NCBI RefSeq assembly: GCF_013403985.1
Contig: NZ_JABFDF010000002.1
Span: 248,001 to 312,000 of the forward strand
Direction: 5' to 3'
DNA from: Winogradskyella ludwigii
GTDB lineage: Bacteria > Bacteroidota > Bacteroidia > Flavobacteriales > Flavobacteriaceae
Length of the DNA stretch: 64,000 nt
The translations under genes were made by a program, and so were the position numbers. The notes under the pieces were generated by a model. That model searched no databases. It had not been told where the DNA came from and saw nothing but the letters and a program-made list of their open reading frames with translations. Of the stretch, positions 7,414-17,541 are shown one piece after another (positions within the stretch are counted from its first letter, which is position 1; every line of letters starts with the position of its first letter).

Positions 7414-8800
7414 ATCATTATTCAAAGACTTTGAAGCCGTTTCGTCTAAAGCATGGAAACAAAAAATACAAGTAGACCTCAAGGGTGCCGACTATAACGA
7501 TACATTAATTTGGAAAACGAATGAAGACATCCATGTAAAACCATTTTACCATGCAGATGAATTTAAAACATTACCAGATATATCAGATAGTAAAGCCAAA
7601 AATTGGAAAATATGCCAAGCCATAGATGTCACTAATGCCAAAACGGCTAACATAAAGGCTTTAGATGCCATTAATCGTGGTGCAGAAAGCATCATATTCA
7701 ATATTAAACAAGACGCTATTTCTATAGTACACCTAATTCAAGATATTGATTTAGAAACAATTGCTATAGATATTAAATGCCAATTCCTCTCAAAAGACTA
7801 CGTTCAAGGCGCAATTAAGACTACTCTACCTATAACTACACAGTCAAAAAAAGAATCTCGCATATACATACACACAGATATTATTGGCCATCTAGCTAAA
7901 ACAGGAAACTGGTATAGCAACCTAAAAGCAGATTATTCGCAATTTGAAGCCATTTTAAAAACGACGAATCAGGTCAGTATCAATTTAGACTTATATCAAA
8001 ACGCTGGTGCAACCATGATACAGCAATTAGCTTATGGCTTAGCACATAGCAACGAGTACCTAAACAAACTAGACAACATCATTGATAGCAAAGCTAAAGA
8101 ATCGCTTTTAATGACCTTTAATGTTTCAATAGGGCCAAACTACTTCTTCGAGATAGCAAAAGCAAGAGCGCTACGCCAATTGTGGTTTACACTAGCTTCT
8201 GAATACGATGTAAACACCAAGTGCAGAATATTAGCAACACCAAGTAAGCGTAATAAAACAATTTACGATTATAACGTTAATATGCTCCGTACCACAACAG
8301 AATGTATGAGTGCTATTTTAGGAGGAGCAGACACAATTTGCAACTTATCTTATGATTCACTTTTTCATAATCCAAACGAATTTGGAGATCGTATTGCCAG
8401 AAATCAACTCTTAGTTTTAAAGAATGAAAGCTATTTAGACAAAGTAAATAACCCTGCAGATGGAGCTTATTATATTGAAAGCTTAACAGAACAACTTGCT
8501 GAAAAAGCACTAGATCTATTTAAAGGTATTGAAGCAAATGGTGGCTTTTTAAATCAACTAAAAGAAGGTACAATCCAAAGAAAAATCAAAGAGAGCTCAG
8601 CTAAAGAGCAAGCTGATTTTGACAACGGAAATTTAGTCTTACTAGGAACAAACAAGCATCCTAACGAAGCAGATAAAATGAAAAATAATTTAGAAATTAG
8701 TCCTTTCTTAAAAATCAAAAAGAGAAAAACACTAATTGAACCCATTATTGAGAAGAGACTATCTGAAAAACTGGAAGTCAAACGATTGAATACAGAGTAA
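7406..8800 (+). CDS. mutA: Methylmalonyl-CoA mutase small (beta) subunit, short form
   Basis: A 464-residue protein from the ATG at 7406, which overlaps the preceding gene by 8 bases; an ATG at 7370 is in frame but lies deep within that gene. It matches the TIM-barrel part of the mutase small subunit (FKDFEAVSSKAWKQKIQVDL near the start; FFEIAKARALRQLW, GGADTICNL, FGDRIARNQLLVLKNES). It ends soon after the barrel and lacks the degenerate C-terminal B12-like domain of longer homologues. It should form a heterodimer with the product of the next gene, which carries cobalamin, interconverting succinyl-CoA and methylmalonyl-CoA. The short form appears usual in this class. Confidence 0.9.
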   Translation: MSESLFKDFEAVSSKAWKQKIQVDLKGADYNDTLIWKTNEDIHVKPFYHADEFKTLPDISDSKAKNWKICQAIDVTNAKTANIKALDAINRGAESIIFNIKQDAISIVHLIQDIDLETIAIDIKCQFLSKDYVQGAIKTTLPITTQSKKESRIYIHTDIIGHLAKTGNWYSNLKADYSQFEAILKTTNQVSINLDLYQNAGATMIQQLAYGLAHSNEYLNKLDNIIDSKAKESLLMTFNVSIGPNYFFEIAKARALRQLWFTLASEYDVNTKCRILATPSKRNKTIYDYNVNMLRTTTECMSAILGGADTICNLSYDSLFHNPNEFGDRIARNQLLVLKNESYLDKVNNPADGAYYIESLTEQLAEKALDLFKGIEANGGFLNQLKEGTIQRKIKESSAKEQADFDNGNLVLLGTNKHPNEADKMKNNLEISPFLKIKKRKTLIEPIIEKRLSEKLEVKRLNTE

Positions 8801-8854
8801 AACCCACTATAGCTAAAACCTATGATGTGTTTTTAATTACAAAAACGAATACTC

Positions 8855-10984
8855 ATGTCAAGAAAAAACCTTCAACACATAACACTAAATAAGCCAACTC
8901 AGAACACAACAAACAAGGAAGAAAAAGAGTTCTTAACAGCTGAAAAAATCCATATAAAATCAACCTACTCAAAAGACGATATTACCCATTTAGAGCACCT
9001 AAATTTTGTTGCAGGAATCGCTCCAAATCTCAGAGGACCATATTCTACAATGTATGTTCGTAGACCATGGACCATTAGACAATATGCAGGCTTTTCTACA
9101 GCAGAAGAAAGCAATGCATTTTACAGACGAAATCTTGCAGCAGGACAAAAAGGATTATCAGTCGCTTTTGATTTAGCCACACACAGAGGTTATGATTCTG
9201 ATCACGAACGCGTAACCGGAGATGTAGGCAAAGCCGGAGTCGCTATTGACTCTGTTGAAGACATGAAAATTCTCTTCAATCAAATTCCGCTCGATAAAAT
9301 GTCGGTTTCAATGACTATGAACGGAGCTGTATTACCCATCATGGCGTTTTATATTGTAGCAGCTGAAGAGCAAGGAGTAAAGCCAGAACAACTTTCAGGA
9401 ACGATTCAAAACGACATCCTGAAAGAGTTCATGGTACGAAATACCTACATTTACCCTCCTACTCCATCCATGAAAATTATCTCAGATATATTTGAATACA
9501 CGAGTAATAATATGCCAAAATTCAATAGTATTAGTATTTCTGGATATCATATGCAAGAAGCCGGAGCCACTTGCGATATAGAGTTAGCATACACCTTAGC
9601 CGATGGACTTGAATACATTAGAAAAGGTCTAGCTGCAGGTATGGATATTGACACCTTTGCTCCTCGACTTTCCTTCTTTTGGGCCATTGGAATGAATCAT
9701 TTTATGGAAATTGCCAAAATGCGAGCGGCACGAATGCTATGGGCAAAATTAGTAAAGCAATTCAACCCAAAAAATCAAAAATCATTAGCCTTAAGAACAC
9801 ATTGCCAAACCTCTGGCTGGAGTTTAACAGAACAAGACCCCTTTAATAATGTCGCCAGAACCTGCGTTGAAGCTTCTGCTGCAGCCTTTGGTGGTACTCA
9901 AAGTTTACACACCAATGCACTTGATGAAGCGATTGCTTTACCTACCGACTTCTCTGCACGTATTGCCAGAAACACACAAATCTATTTACAAGAAGAAACA
10001 CACATTACAAAAACAGTAGATCCCTGGGCAGGAAGTTATTATGTAGAAAAACTAACAAACGATATCACTCAAGAAGCTTGGAAGCTCATACAAGAAGTTG
10101 AAGAATTAGGTGGCATGACTAAAGCTATTGAAGCTGGTATCCCAAAATTAAGAATTGAAGAAGCTGCAGCTCGTAAACAAGCCCGAATTGACTCTAATCA
10201 AGATGTAATTGTTGGAGTTAACAAATACCGCTTAGAGCAAGAAGATCCTATTTCCACTTTAGAAGTAGACAACCAAACAGTTAGATTACAACAAATTAAA
10301 CGCTTAGACTCCATAAAAACGAGTCGTAACAGTGAAGATATCAATGAGGCATTACTAAAACTAACACAATCAGCAAAAACAAGCGAAGGAAACTTACTAG
10401 CTTTAGCAGTAGATGCAGCTAGAAAACGTGCGACTTTAGGAGAAATAAGCGATGCTCTAGAAGCTGAATTTGGTAGATATAAAGCACAAATAAAATCCTT
10501 TTCCGGAGTCTATAGTAAAGAAATAAAAGACGACGAAAGCTTTCAAAAAGCAAAAGAATTAGCGAATCAATTTGCAGAACAAGACGGCCGAAGACCTCGA
10601 ATAATGATTGCAAAAATGGGACAAGATGGTCATGACCGAGGAGCAAAGGTAATCGCCACAAGTTACGCAGATGTAGGCTTCGATGTCGATATTGGTCCAC
10701 TTTTTCAAACCCCAAAAGAAGCCGCAAAACAAGCTATAGAGAATGATGTTCATATTTTAGGAGTATCCTCCTTAGCAGCAGGACATAAAACATTACTACC
10801 TCAAGTTGTACAAGCACTGAAAAACTATGGTCGTGAAGATATTATGGTGATCATTGGAGGTGTAATTCCTAAGCAAGACTACCAATATTTATTGGATGCT
10901 GGAGCCGTTGCTATTTTTGGTCCAGGTACCAAAATAAGCGAAGCTGCGATACATATTTTAGAAATTTTAATTAACGAAGAATAA
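8855..10984 (+). CDS. scpA: Methylmalonyl-CoA mutase large (alpha) subunit
   Basis: This 709-residue catalytic subunit of adenosylcobalamin-dependent methylmalonyl-CoA mutase has the TIM barrel at about 50-540 ([54 protein letters not shown]) and the B12-binding domain at about 580-709. DGHDRG (591-596) contains the base-off His ligand His593, and SSLAAGH and IIGGVIP complete the Rossmann-like fold. It serves propionate and odd-chain or branched amino-acid catabolism. It follows the small subunit by 54 bases in the udk operon. No cobalamin riboswitch is visible upstream, nor a MeaB-type chaperone gene nearby. Confidence 0.96.
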   Translation: MSRKNLQHITLNKPTQNTTNKEEKEFLTAEKIHIKSTYSKDDITHLEHLNFVAGIAPNLRGPYSTMYVRRPWTIRQYAGFSTAEESNAFYRRNLAAGQKGLSVAFDLATHRGYDSDHERVTGDVGKAGVAIDSVEDMKILFNQIPLDKMSVSMTMNGAVLPIMAFYIVAAEEQGVKPEQLSGTIQNDILKEFMVRNTYIYPPTPSMKIISDIFEYTSNNMPKFNSISISGYHMQEAGATCDIELAYTLADGLEYIRKGLAAGMDIDTFAPRLSFFWAIGMNHFMEIAKMRAARMLWAKLVKQFNPKNQKSLALRTHCQTSGWSLTEQDPFNNVARTCVEASAAAFGGTQSLHTNALDEAIALPTDFSARIARNTQIYLQEETHITKTVDPWAGSYYVEKLTNDITQEAWKLIQEVEELGGMTKAIEAGIPKLRIEEAAARKQARIDSNQDVIVGVNKYRLEQEDPISTLEVDNQTVRLQQIKRLDSIKTSRNSEDINEALLKLTQSAKTSEGNLLALAVDAARKRATLGEISDALEAEFGRYKAQIKSFSGVYSKEIKDDESFQKAKELANQFAEQDGRRPRIMIAKMGQDGHDRGAKVIATSYADVGFDVDIGPLFQTPKEAAKQAIENDVHILGVSSLAAGHKTLLPQVVQALKNYGREDIMVIIGGVIPKQDYQYLLDAGAVAIFGPGTKISEAAIHILEILINEE

Positions 10985-11023
10985 CACCTATTCTAAAGTA
11001 AGGCAATTAAATACGATGTATTA

Positions 11024-11962
11024 ATGACAAGAAAAAGTTTGACCAAAATTTCAAAACGCATCATCCTTGCGTCAATAATTATTGGACTACTTAGTGTGCA
11101 TTTTATATTCCCTCGATTCATAACAGAAGTAAGAAATCCCATTTTAGAATCGTTTAAAACAAAAAAAGTAATAAATACAATACCTAAAAAACATCAAAAC
11201 CCTCAATTTAAACGTAAAAAAATAACGATTACAACATTCGACAACCTTAAACTTTCTGCCTTATTAACCTATTCTAATTTAGCAGATACTAAAGGCACCA
11301 TCATATTATTGCATGGCAGCAGCAATACCAAAGAGCATTTTCATGATTTAAGTGAGTTTCTATCTTTAAACGGATTTAACTCAGTCGCACTAGACTCTAG
11401 AGGTTTTGGAGAAAGCGAAGGTCAATTCACTACTTTTGGAGCCAAAGAAACTAAAGATATTCAAGCCTTAATTACAGAACTAATTAATGTAGAAGACTTA
11501 GACAATATAGGACTTTGGGGACAATCTATTGGAGGAGCATTCACACTACAAACCATGGGATTAGACAAACGCGTAAAATACGGAATAGCAGAAAGCTCGT
11601 ATACAGACCTAAAAACTAATATTCAACATTTTTTTCAACGTCATTTAGGATTTAGCATTAACCCTTTAAGCAACTACATAACCAATAGAGCCGCTACCAT
11701 TGCAGATTTCGATCCAGACGAAGCCAACCCTTTAAAATATAGTAAAGAGATCACACAACCCATTCTTGTTGTACATGGCGCACAAGACCTCCCAATCCCT
11801 ATAGAAGAAGGCAAAGCCAACTTTACTAACATTAAAAGCAAGGATAAAAAATTCTTAAAAATAGAATCTGCTGGTCACTCTGATATTTGGGAAATAGGTG
11901 GAGAAAATTATTTTAATTACGTCTTAGAATTTCTTAACAAACACGCCCTAAAAACCAACTAA
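11024..11962 (+). CDS. Membrane-anchored alpha/beta hydrolase (serine hydrolase)
   Basis: This 312-residue protein has an N-terminal basic segment and one membrane helix (about 13-30), so the catalytic domain probably sits in the periplasm. The hydrolase core shows LLHGSSNTKEHF (oxyanion region), the nucleophile elbow GQSIG with Ser168, Asp255 in VVHGAQD and His285 in SAGHSDIWE, a complete triad. It resembles S33-type or BAAT-like esterases, but the substrate cannot be told. It lies 39 bases after the mutase gene and 101 before the M16 peptidase on the same strand. Confidence 0.85.
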   Translation: MTRKSLTKISKRIILASIIIGLLSVHFIFPRFITEVRNPILESFKTKKVINTIPKKHQNPQFKRKKITITTFDNLKLSALLTYSNLADTKGTIILLHGSSNTKEHFHDLSEFLSLNGFNSVALDSRGFGESEGQFTTFGAKETKDIQALITELINVEDLDNIGLWGQSIGGAFTLQTMGLDKRVKYGIAESSYTDLKTNIQHFFQRHLGFSINPLSNYITNRAATIADFDPDEANPLKYSKEITQPILVVHGAQDLPIPIEEGKANFTNIKSKDKKFLKIESAGHSDIWEIGGENYFNYVLEFLNKHALKTN

Positions 11963-12063
11963 GTAATTAGTTAAAAATAAGCCTTCTCTTTAATTATCAA
12001 GATTTTATGTTTAAATTAGAAGCATATTCTTATAAAACATTAATCCATTTAATCCATCAATCA

Positions 12064-14907
12064 ATGAGAAAATCAATTTTTGGCACATTACTAGTCTTGT
12101 GTTTAACCATCGCATTCCCATTAAATGCCCAAATGGCTACTACACAGACAGATTCGAAAGTAAATTACAATTCTACGAATCCAATTCCTACTGATCCGAA
12201 TGTAAAAACAGGAAAACTAAGCAACGGACTCACCTATTACATTCAAAACAATCCCAAACCAGAAAATAAAGTCGAGTTGAGACTTGTAATTAACGCTGGA
12301 TCAATTCTAGAAGATGAAGACCAATTAGGCCTTGCGCATTTCATGGAGCACATGTGTTTTAATGGCACAAAAAACTTCAAGAAAAACGAATTAGTAGATT
12401 ACCTACAAGGTATTGGAGTGAAATTTGGAGCTCACCTAAATGCATACACTAGCTTTGATCAAACAGTTTATATTCTACCTATTCCAAGTGACGATCCTGA
12501 AAAATTAGAGCAAGGCTTTCAAATAATTGAAGATTGGGCGCACAATGCTCTATTAACAGATGAAGAAATTGATAACGAACGCGGTGTTGTTCTAGAAGAA
12601 TACCGTTTAGGAAAAGGTGCTGATGAGCGTATGATGCAAAAATACTTACCAAAAGTAATGTATGGTTCAAAATACGCAGAACGACTACCTATTGGAACAA
12701 AAGAAAACCTAGAAACTTTTAAATATGAAAGTTTAAAACGCTTTTACAACGACTGGTACAGACCCGATTTAATGGCTGTTATTGCCGTTGGAGATATTGA
12801 TGTTGCCACGCTCGAAGCAAAAATAAAATCACATTTTGAACACATTAAAAATCCTAAAAAACCAAGACCTAGACCTACTTTTGATTTGCCAAACCACAAA
12901 GAAACCTTTGTAGCTATTGAATCTGACAAAGAAGCTCCTTTTTCTAACGTACAAGTTATGTTTAAAGACAGGATTAATTCTAAACCGGATATTACTGCTG
13001 CAGACCGCAGAAAATCTATGATCGAAAACCTCTTTGCTCAGATGATTAATAATCGTTTAGACGAAATTAGAAACGGTGACAACCCACCATTTGTTTACGG
13101 CTATTCTTATTATGGTGGCACTTATGCTCGTACTAAAAACGCATTTCAATCCTTTGCAATGACAAGTCCAGAAGGACAGTTAAATGCTTTAAAAACACTT
13201 TTAGTTGAAAACGAGCGTGTACGTAAGCATGGTTTTTTTGAAGGCGAGTTTAATCGCGCAAAAAAAGACCTCGTTGCTAGAATGGAAAAAGCACACAAAG
13301 ACAAGGATAAAATGGAATCCGAAAGAATTGTAGGACGCTACATCAATAATTTTCTAGAACAACAACCGATTCCTAGCATGGATTGGCAATTCGATTTTAT
13401 GAATTCGCAATTACCAACCATAACTTTAGCCGAAGTAAACGCACTTATAAACTCTTACATAAAAGAAGATAACCGTGTTGTTATACTTACTGGACCAGAA
13501 AAAGAAGGTTTAGAAAAAGTTAAAGAATCAGAAGTATTAGCATTGCTCGACTCTGTAAAGAAAATGGAACTAAAACCTTATGATGACAAAGTAGTTGCAT
13601 CTTCACTAATGACAAAAATGCCAACAAAAGGAAGCATAAAAGAATACAAAAACGATGATGTTCTTGGTACAACAACCTTGCTACTGAGCAATGGAGCTAC
13701 AGTAACTTACAAAGTCACAGATTTTAAAAATGATGAAATTCTATTTGATGCTTTTAGCTACGGAGGTACATCGCTTTATTCTGATGAAGACTATAAAGCT
13801 ACTATTAATGCAAATCGCGGATTAACAGAAGCAGGAATCAATGGCTTTAATAAAGTTGAATTAGGAAAAATGATGTCTGGTAAAATTGCCAATGTTAGAT
13901 TATCAATAGGCACTTACAGCGAAGGCTTATCCGGAAATACAACACCAAAAGATCTAGAAACCTTATTTCAACTCACAAATCTTCACTTTACAGCTTTAAA
14001 TAAAGATGAAAAAGCGTTTAAAAGCTATGCAGATAAACAAAAGGCCTTCTTAGGCAATCTTTTATCGAGTCCACAATTCTACTTTCAAAATAAATTCTCT
14101 GAGTTTGTTTATGGAAAAAACCCAAGATACACAGGGTTTCCTACAGCAGAAGATATGGATAATGCCGATTATAATTTAGCTTATGAAAAATACAAAGAAC
14201 GTTTTGCAGACGCTGGAGATTTCCACTTCTACTTTGTTGGCAATATTGACGAAAAAAAATTGGTAGACTATTGTGAAACTTATTTAGCTAGTCTACCTGG
14301 TACAGGAAGTAACGAAACCTACAGTGTAAGCGACTTTAGACCACTAACTGGTTCGCATAAAAAAATCATAGAAAAAGGTGAAGATCAAAAAAGTGCAGTA
14401 AGAATGACTTATCATGGACCAACAGAGTATAACGCAAAAGAAGCTCATGCCCTTACTAGCTTAGCTGAAGTTTTAACGATTAAGCTTATAGAAAAACTTC
14501 GTGAAGAAGAAGGAGGCGTTTATGGAGCTGGTGCAAATGCTAGTATTAGTAAGATGCCTTATGATTGGTATCGATTTAATATAAGTTTCCCATGTGGACC
14601 AGAAAATGTTGATAAGTTAATAATAGCAACACAAAAAGAAGTAGACCTGCTTGTAACTGATGGTCCTACAGAAAAAGATTTAGAAAAAGTAAAAAAAGCA
14701 CAGATTTTAGACTACAAAGAAGATCTAAAAACCAATAGATTTTGGTTAGGGCAACTAAAAAATGCAGATTATCTGAAAAAAGACGCTCATGAAATCCTAG
14801 AATTCGAAGAAGGAGTAAATAGCTTAACGGTTGACGATCTGCACAAAGCAGCCAAGAAATATTTAACACAAGGCCATATCACTGGTATTCATAACCCAGA
14901 GAAATAA
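12064..14907 (+). CDS. Secreted M16-family zinc metallopeptidase (two-domain, insulinase type)
   Basis: The product is 947 residues from the ATG at 12064, which gives a good signal peptide (FGTLLVLCLTIAFPLNAQ); an earlier in-frame ATG at 12007 adds an unlikely 19-residue extension. The inverted zinc motif HFMEH (His92, Glu95, His96) is followed 76 residues later by Glu172 in NERGVVLEEY, the third ligand. The C-terminal half repeats the M16 fold without the motif (LIEKLREEEGGVYGAG), as in PqqL-like single-chain members. It should act in the periplasm or outside on peptides. A terminator lies 28 bases after the stop. Confidence 0.92.
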   Translation: MRKSIFGTLLVLCLTIAFPLNAQMATTQTDSKVNYNSTNPIPTDPNVKTGKLSNGLTYYIQNNPKPENKVELRLVINAGSILEDEDQLGLAHFMEHMCFNGTKNFKKNELVDYLQGIGVKFGAHLNAYTSFDQTVYILPIPSDDPEKLEQGFQIIEDWAHNALLTDEEIDNERGVVLEEYRLGKGADERMMQKYLPKVMYGSKYAERLPIGTKENLETFKYESLKRFYNDWYRPDLMAVIAVGDIDVATLEAKIKSHFEHIKNPKKPRPRPTFDLPNHKETFVAIESDKEAPFSNVQVMFKDRINSKPDITAADRRKSMIENLFAQMINNRLDEIRNGDNPPFVYGYSYYGGTYARTKNAFQSFAMTSPEGQLNALKTLLVENERVRKHGFFEGEFNRAKKDLVARMEKAHKDKDKMESERIVGRYINNFLEQQPIPSMDWQFDFMNSQLPTITLAEVNALINSYIKEDNRVVILTGPEKEGLEKVKESEVLALLDSVKKMELKPYDDKVVASSLMTKMPTKGSIKEYKNDDVLGTTTLLLSNGATVTYKVTDFKNDEILFDAFSYGGTSLYSDEDYKATINANRGLTEAGINGFNKVELGKMMSGKIANVRLSIGTYSEGLSGNTTPKDLETLFQLTNLHFTALNKDEKAFKSYADKQKAFLGNLLSSPQFYFQNKFSEFVYGKNPRYTGFPTAEDMDNADYNLAYEKYKERFADAGDFHFYFVGNIDEKKLVDYCETYLASLPGTGSNETYSVSDFRPLTGSHKKIIEKGEDQKSAVRMTYHGPTEYNAKEAHALTSLAEVLTIKLIEKLREEEGGVYGAGANASISKMPYDWYRFNISFPCGPENVDKLIIATQKEVDLLVTDGPTEKDLEKVKKAQILDYKEDLKTNRFWLGQLKNADYLKKDAHEILEFEEGVNSLTVDDLHKAAKKYLTQGHITGIHNPEK

Positions 14908-14935
14908 AACACATCTCATTATCATTATATAAAAT

Positions 14936-14974
14936 ACAGTCTTCTCAATAGCATTTTGAAGGCTGTCTTTTTTT
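14936..14974 (+). terminator. Rho-independent terminator after the M16 peptidase gene
   Basis: ACAGTCTTC (14936-14944) pairs with GAAGGCTGT (14958-14966) with one G-U pair, followed by C and seven T residues. Confidence 0.82.
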
Positions 14975-15068
14975 ATATAAGTGTTAACAACTTCAATTTT
15001 TTATAGTCGTAAATAATCGTATTTTTACAATGAATTTATTGTGGTATTTTTTAATACCCGAAAGCGTA

Positions 15069-15099
15069 GCTTTTGCTTTTTTGGCGAAAGCTTTTTTTT
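15069..15099 (+). terminator. Hairpin plus T8 in the leader region of parA
   Basis: GCTTTTGC (15069-15076) pairs with GCGAAAGC (15084-15091), one G-U pair, 7-base loop, followed by eight T residues (15092-15099). It has the form of a rho-independent terminator, yet lies about 95 bases past the previous terminator and 104 bases before parA, with no gene in between except a 23-codon frame (15030-15101) ending in the T run. It may be an attenuator or the end of a small RNA. Confidence 0.6.
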
Positions 15100-15202
15100 G
15101 AGTTTCAGCAGAACAACAGCTAAACACGCAACCTTAAAGCGCTACTTTACAGGCTTTAAAAAACCATAATAAATATGTGTTTATAATAAACCAAATCAAT
15201 AA

Positions 15203-15970
15203 ATGGGTAAAATCATTGCAATAGCAAATCAAAAAGGAGGTGTTGGTAAAACAACAACCTCAGTAAATCTAGCCGCTTCTTTAGGTGTTCTTGAGAAGAA
15301 GGTTCTACTTATAGATGCAGATCCGCAAGCAAATGCAAGTTCTGGTTTAGGAATTAATGTAGATACGGTTGAAATAGGCTCATATCAAGTTATAGAACAT
15401 ACCGCTTCTGCAAAAGATGCAATTGTGTCTTCAAATGCACCTAATGTAGATGTATTACCTGCACACATTGATCTGGTTGCTATAGAAATTGAGCTCGTTG
15501 ATAAAGCTGAACGGGAGTACATGCTTAAAAAAGCTATAGATGACTTAAAATTAGAATACGATTATATTTTAATTGATTGCGCGCCATCTTTAGGCTTACT
15601 AACACTGAATGCTTTAACGGCTGCAGATTCTGTAATTATCCCTATTCAATGCGAATATTTTGCATTAGAAGGTTTAGGGAAACTGTTAAATACTATTAAA
15701 AGTGTACAAAAAATACATAATGAAACGTTAGATATTGAAGGCTTACTATTAACCATGTTTGATTCGCGTTTACGTTTGTCTAACCAAGTAGTAGAAGAGG
15801 TACAAAAGCACTTTAGTAATATGGTTTTTGACACTATAATACAACGTAACGTACGTTTAGGCGAAGCACCAAGTTTTGGTGAGAGTATTATTAATTACGA
15901 CGTAAGCAGTAAAGGTGCTGCTAATTATTTAAGCTTAGCTAAGGAGCTGATTAAGAAAAATGAATTATAA
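15203..15970 (+). CDS. parA: Chromosome partitioning ATPase ParA (Soj type)
   Basis: A 255-residue Walker-type ATPase without an N-terminal HTH, as in chromosomal Soj. The deviant Walker A motif is KGGVGKTT (residues 11-18), with LIDADPQANASSGLG and IDCAPSLGLLTLNA following. With ParB it moves newly copied origins apart; ATP-bound dimers bind DNA without sequence specificity. Its stop overlaps the parB start by one base (TAATG). The following genes (DUF5683, dapB, lepB, WbqC) form an order that is, to my knowledge, conserved in Flavobacteriia. I saw no clear parS site in the window. Confidence 0.96.
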   Translation: MGKIIAIANQKGGVGKTTTSVNLAASLGVLEKKVLLIDADPQANASSGLGINVDTVEIGSYQVIEHTASAKDAIVSSNAPNVDVLPAHIDLVAIEIELVDKAEREYMLKKAIDDLKLEYDYILIDCAPSLGLLTLNALTAADSVIIPIQCEYFALEGLGKLLNTIKSVQKIHNETLDIEGLLLTMFDSRLRLSNQVVEEVQKHFSNMVFDTIIQRNVRLGEAPSFGESIINYDVSSKGAANYLSLAKELIKKNEL

Positions 15971-16872
15971 TGGCGAAAGCAACTAAAAAACAAGCATTAG
16001 GACGCGGACTTTCGGCTCTTTTAAAAGACCCTGAAAACGATATCAATTCTACAGAAGATAGAAATGCAGATAAAGTGGTTGGTAATATTGTAGAACTTGA
16101 TCTTGAAAGTATTGAGGTCAATCCATTTCAACCAAGAACCAATTTTAACGAAGAAACCTTAAGAGAACTCGCCTCTTCTATTAGAGAATTGGGAGTTATT
16201 CAACCTATAACAGTTCGAAAATTAGCCTTTAACAAATACCAATTGGTATCTGGAGAACGTCGTTTTAGAGCGTCAAAATTAATTGGCTTAGAAGCTATTC
16301 CTGCATATATTAGAATCGCTAATGACCAAGAGTCGTTAGAAATGGCTTTAGTTGAGAATATTCAACGTCAAGATTTAGATCCTATAGAAGTTGCATTATC
16401 TTACCAACGTTTAATTGACGAGATACAATTAACGCAAGAACAAATGAGTGAGCGTGTTGGTAAAAAAAGATCTACGATTGCAAATTATTTACGCTTATTA
16501 AAATTAGATCCAATTATTCAAACTGGCATACGTGATGGTTTTATAAGTATGGGGCACGGAAGAGCGATGGTTAATATTGAAAGCCAAGTTGATCAATTAG
16601 AGATTTACGAAAAAATAATTACGAATAGGTTATCCGTTAGAGCCACTGAAAAGTTGGTGAAAGATTTAAATTCTAGTGAACCTAATACCGTTGAAGAAAT
16701 TCTACCAGAGGTGCCTAAACATATCAAAAAAGGCGTCAAAGAATTTTCAGAATACTTTGGTCACAAAATTGATGTTAGAATCGCTAAAAACGGAAGTGGT
16801 AAAATAACCATCCCATTTCATTCTGAAGAAGACTTCAACCGAATTAAAAAATTAGTGAAACGTGACAAATAA
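15970..16872 (+). CDS. parB: Chromosome partitioning protein ParB (Spo0J type)
   Basis: A 300-residue CTP-dependent DNA clamp. The N-terminal ParB/Srx domain contains SGERRFRASKLIGL and ALVENIQRQDLDPIEVA; a central HTH (about 150-200, LTQEQMSERVGKKRSTIANY) recognises parS; the C-terminal part dimerises. The N-terminal KKQALGRGLSALLKD is the typical ParA-contacting peptide. It overlaps parA by one base and the DUF5683 gene by 11 bases. Length is usual. Confidence 0.96.
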   Translation: MAKATKKQALGRGLSALLKDPENDINSTEDRNADKVVGNIVELDLESIEVNPFQPRTNFNEETLRELASSIRELGVIQPITVRKLAFNKYQLVSGERRFRASKLIGLEAIPAYIRIANDQESLEMALVENIQRQDLDPIEVALSYQRLIDEIQLTQEQMSERVGKKRSTIANYLRLLKLDPIIQTGIRDGFISMGHGRAMVNIESQVDQLEIYEKIITNRLSVRATEKLVKDLNSSEPNTVEEILPEVPKHIKKGVKEFSEYFGHKIDVRIAKNGSGKITIPFHSEEDFNRIKKLVKRDK

Positions 16873-17449
16873 AGGATACTATTGTCTTTTACTGTGCTTG
16901 TTTTCAGTCCTGTTTTCATTTTCCCAAAAAGAAAAAGATAGTACAAGTATTGCCATCGATCAAAGTCCCATTATTGCTAATGAAACATTAGTAAAAAAAG
17001 AAATTGATCCCTTAAGACCTGCAAAAGCAGCGTTTTATTCTGCTATACTTCCAGGTTTAGGCCAAGCTTACAATAAAAAATATTGGAAAATCCCCATAGT
17101 TTTGGGAGCCATAGGTACAGGTGTTTATTTCTATACCAGAAACGATACGCAGTACAATCGTTATAGAGATGCCTACAAAAATCGATTAGCTGGTTTTACA
17201 GATGATGAATTTTATGGATTAATTTCAGACGACGGACTTATTAGAGCGCAAGAACAGTTTAGTAGAAATAAAGAAATATCATTATTGGTAACCTTTGGGT
17301 TGTACGCACTTAACATTATTGATGCTAATATAGACGCTCACCTACTTCAGTTTAATGTTGATGAGAATCTTAGCTTAAGTCCACATTATCAATACAATGA
17401 GATGGAAAACACATCTGACTTAGGTTTAACGCTTAATTTTAAATTTTAA
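16862..17449 (+). CDS. DUF5683 membrane protein
   Basis: This 195-residue protein has a signal-like N-terminus (YYCLLLCLFSVLFSFSQ) and the DUF5683 core: RPAKAAFYSAILPGLGQAYN followed by KKYWKIPIVLGAIGTGVYFY, then a second hydrophobic segment EISLLVTFGLYALNIIDANI. The start is GTG at 16862, within the last codons of parB; no ATG fits the signal peptide better. The function of the family is unknown; its fixed place after parAB in Flavobacteriia suggests cotranscription more than a partitioning role. The end NFKF resembles an outer-membrane-associated protein, which is only suggestive. Confidence 0.85.
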   Translation: MTNKGYYCLLLCLFSVLFSFSQKEKDSTSIAIDQSPIIANETLVKKEIDPLRPAKAAFYSAILPGLGQAYNKKYWKIPIVLGAIGTGVYFYTRNDTQYNRYRDAYKNRLAGFTDDEFYGLISDDGLIRAQEQFSRNKEISLLVTFGLYALNIIDANIDAHLLQFNVDENLSLSPHYQYNEMENTSDLGLTLNFKF

Positions 17450-17541
17450 TATAAAACGAGCAAGTTCAAAATTTTATCACGCAATAACAATGATGAATAG
17501 CGAACAGCCTGTGACTATTAAAAAACAATAAAAATATACAC

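Noticed and set aside
8801..8854. Possible cobalamin riboswitch before the mutase genes
   Set aside because: The gap is only 54 bases and shows no B12-box-like sequence; none was seen before udk either.
14975..17541. A parS site or replication origin near parAB
   Set aside because: No clear palindrome of the parS type and no DnaA-box cluster was found by eye; a motif search would be needed to exclude weak sites.
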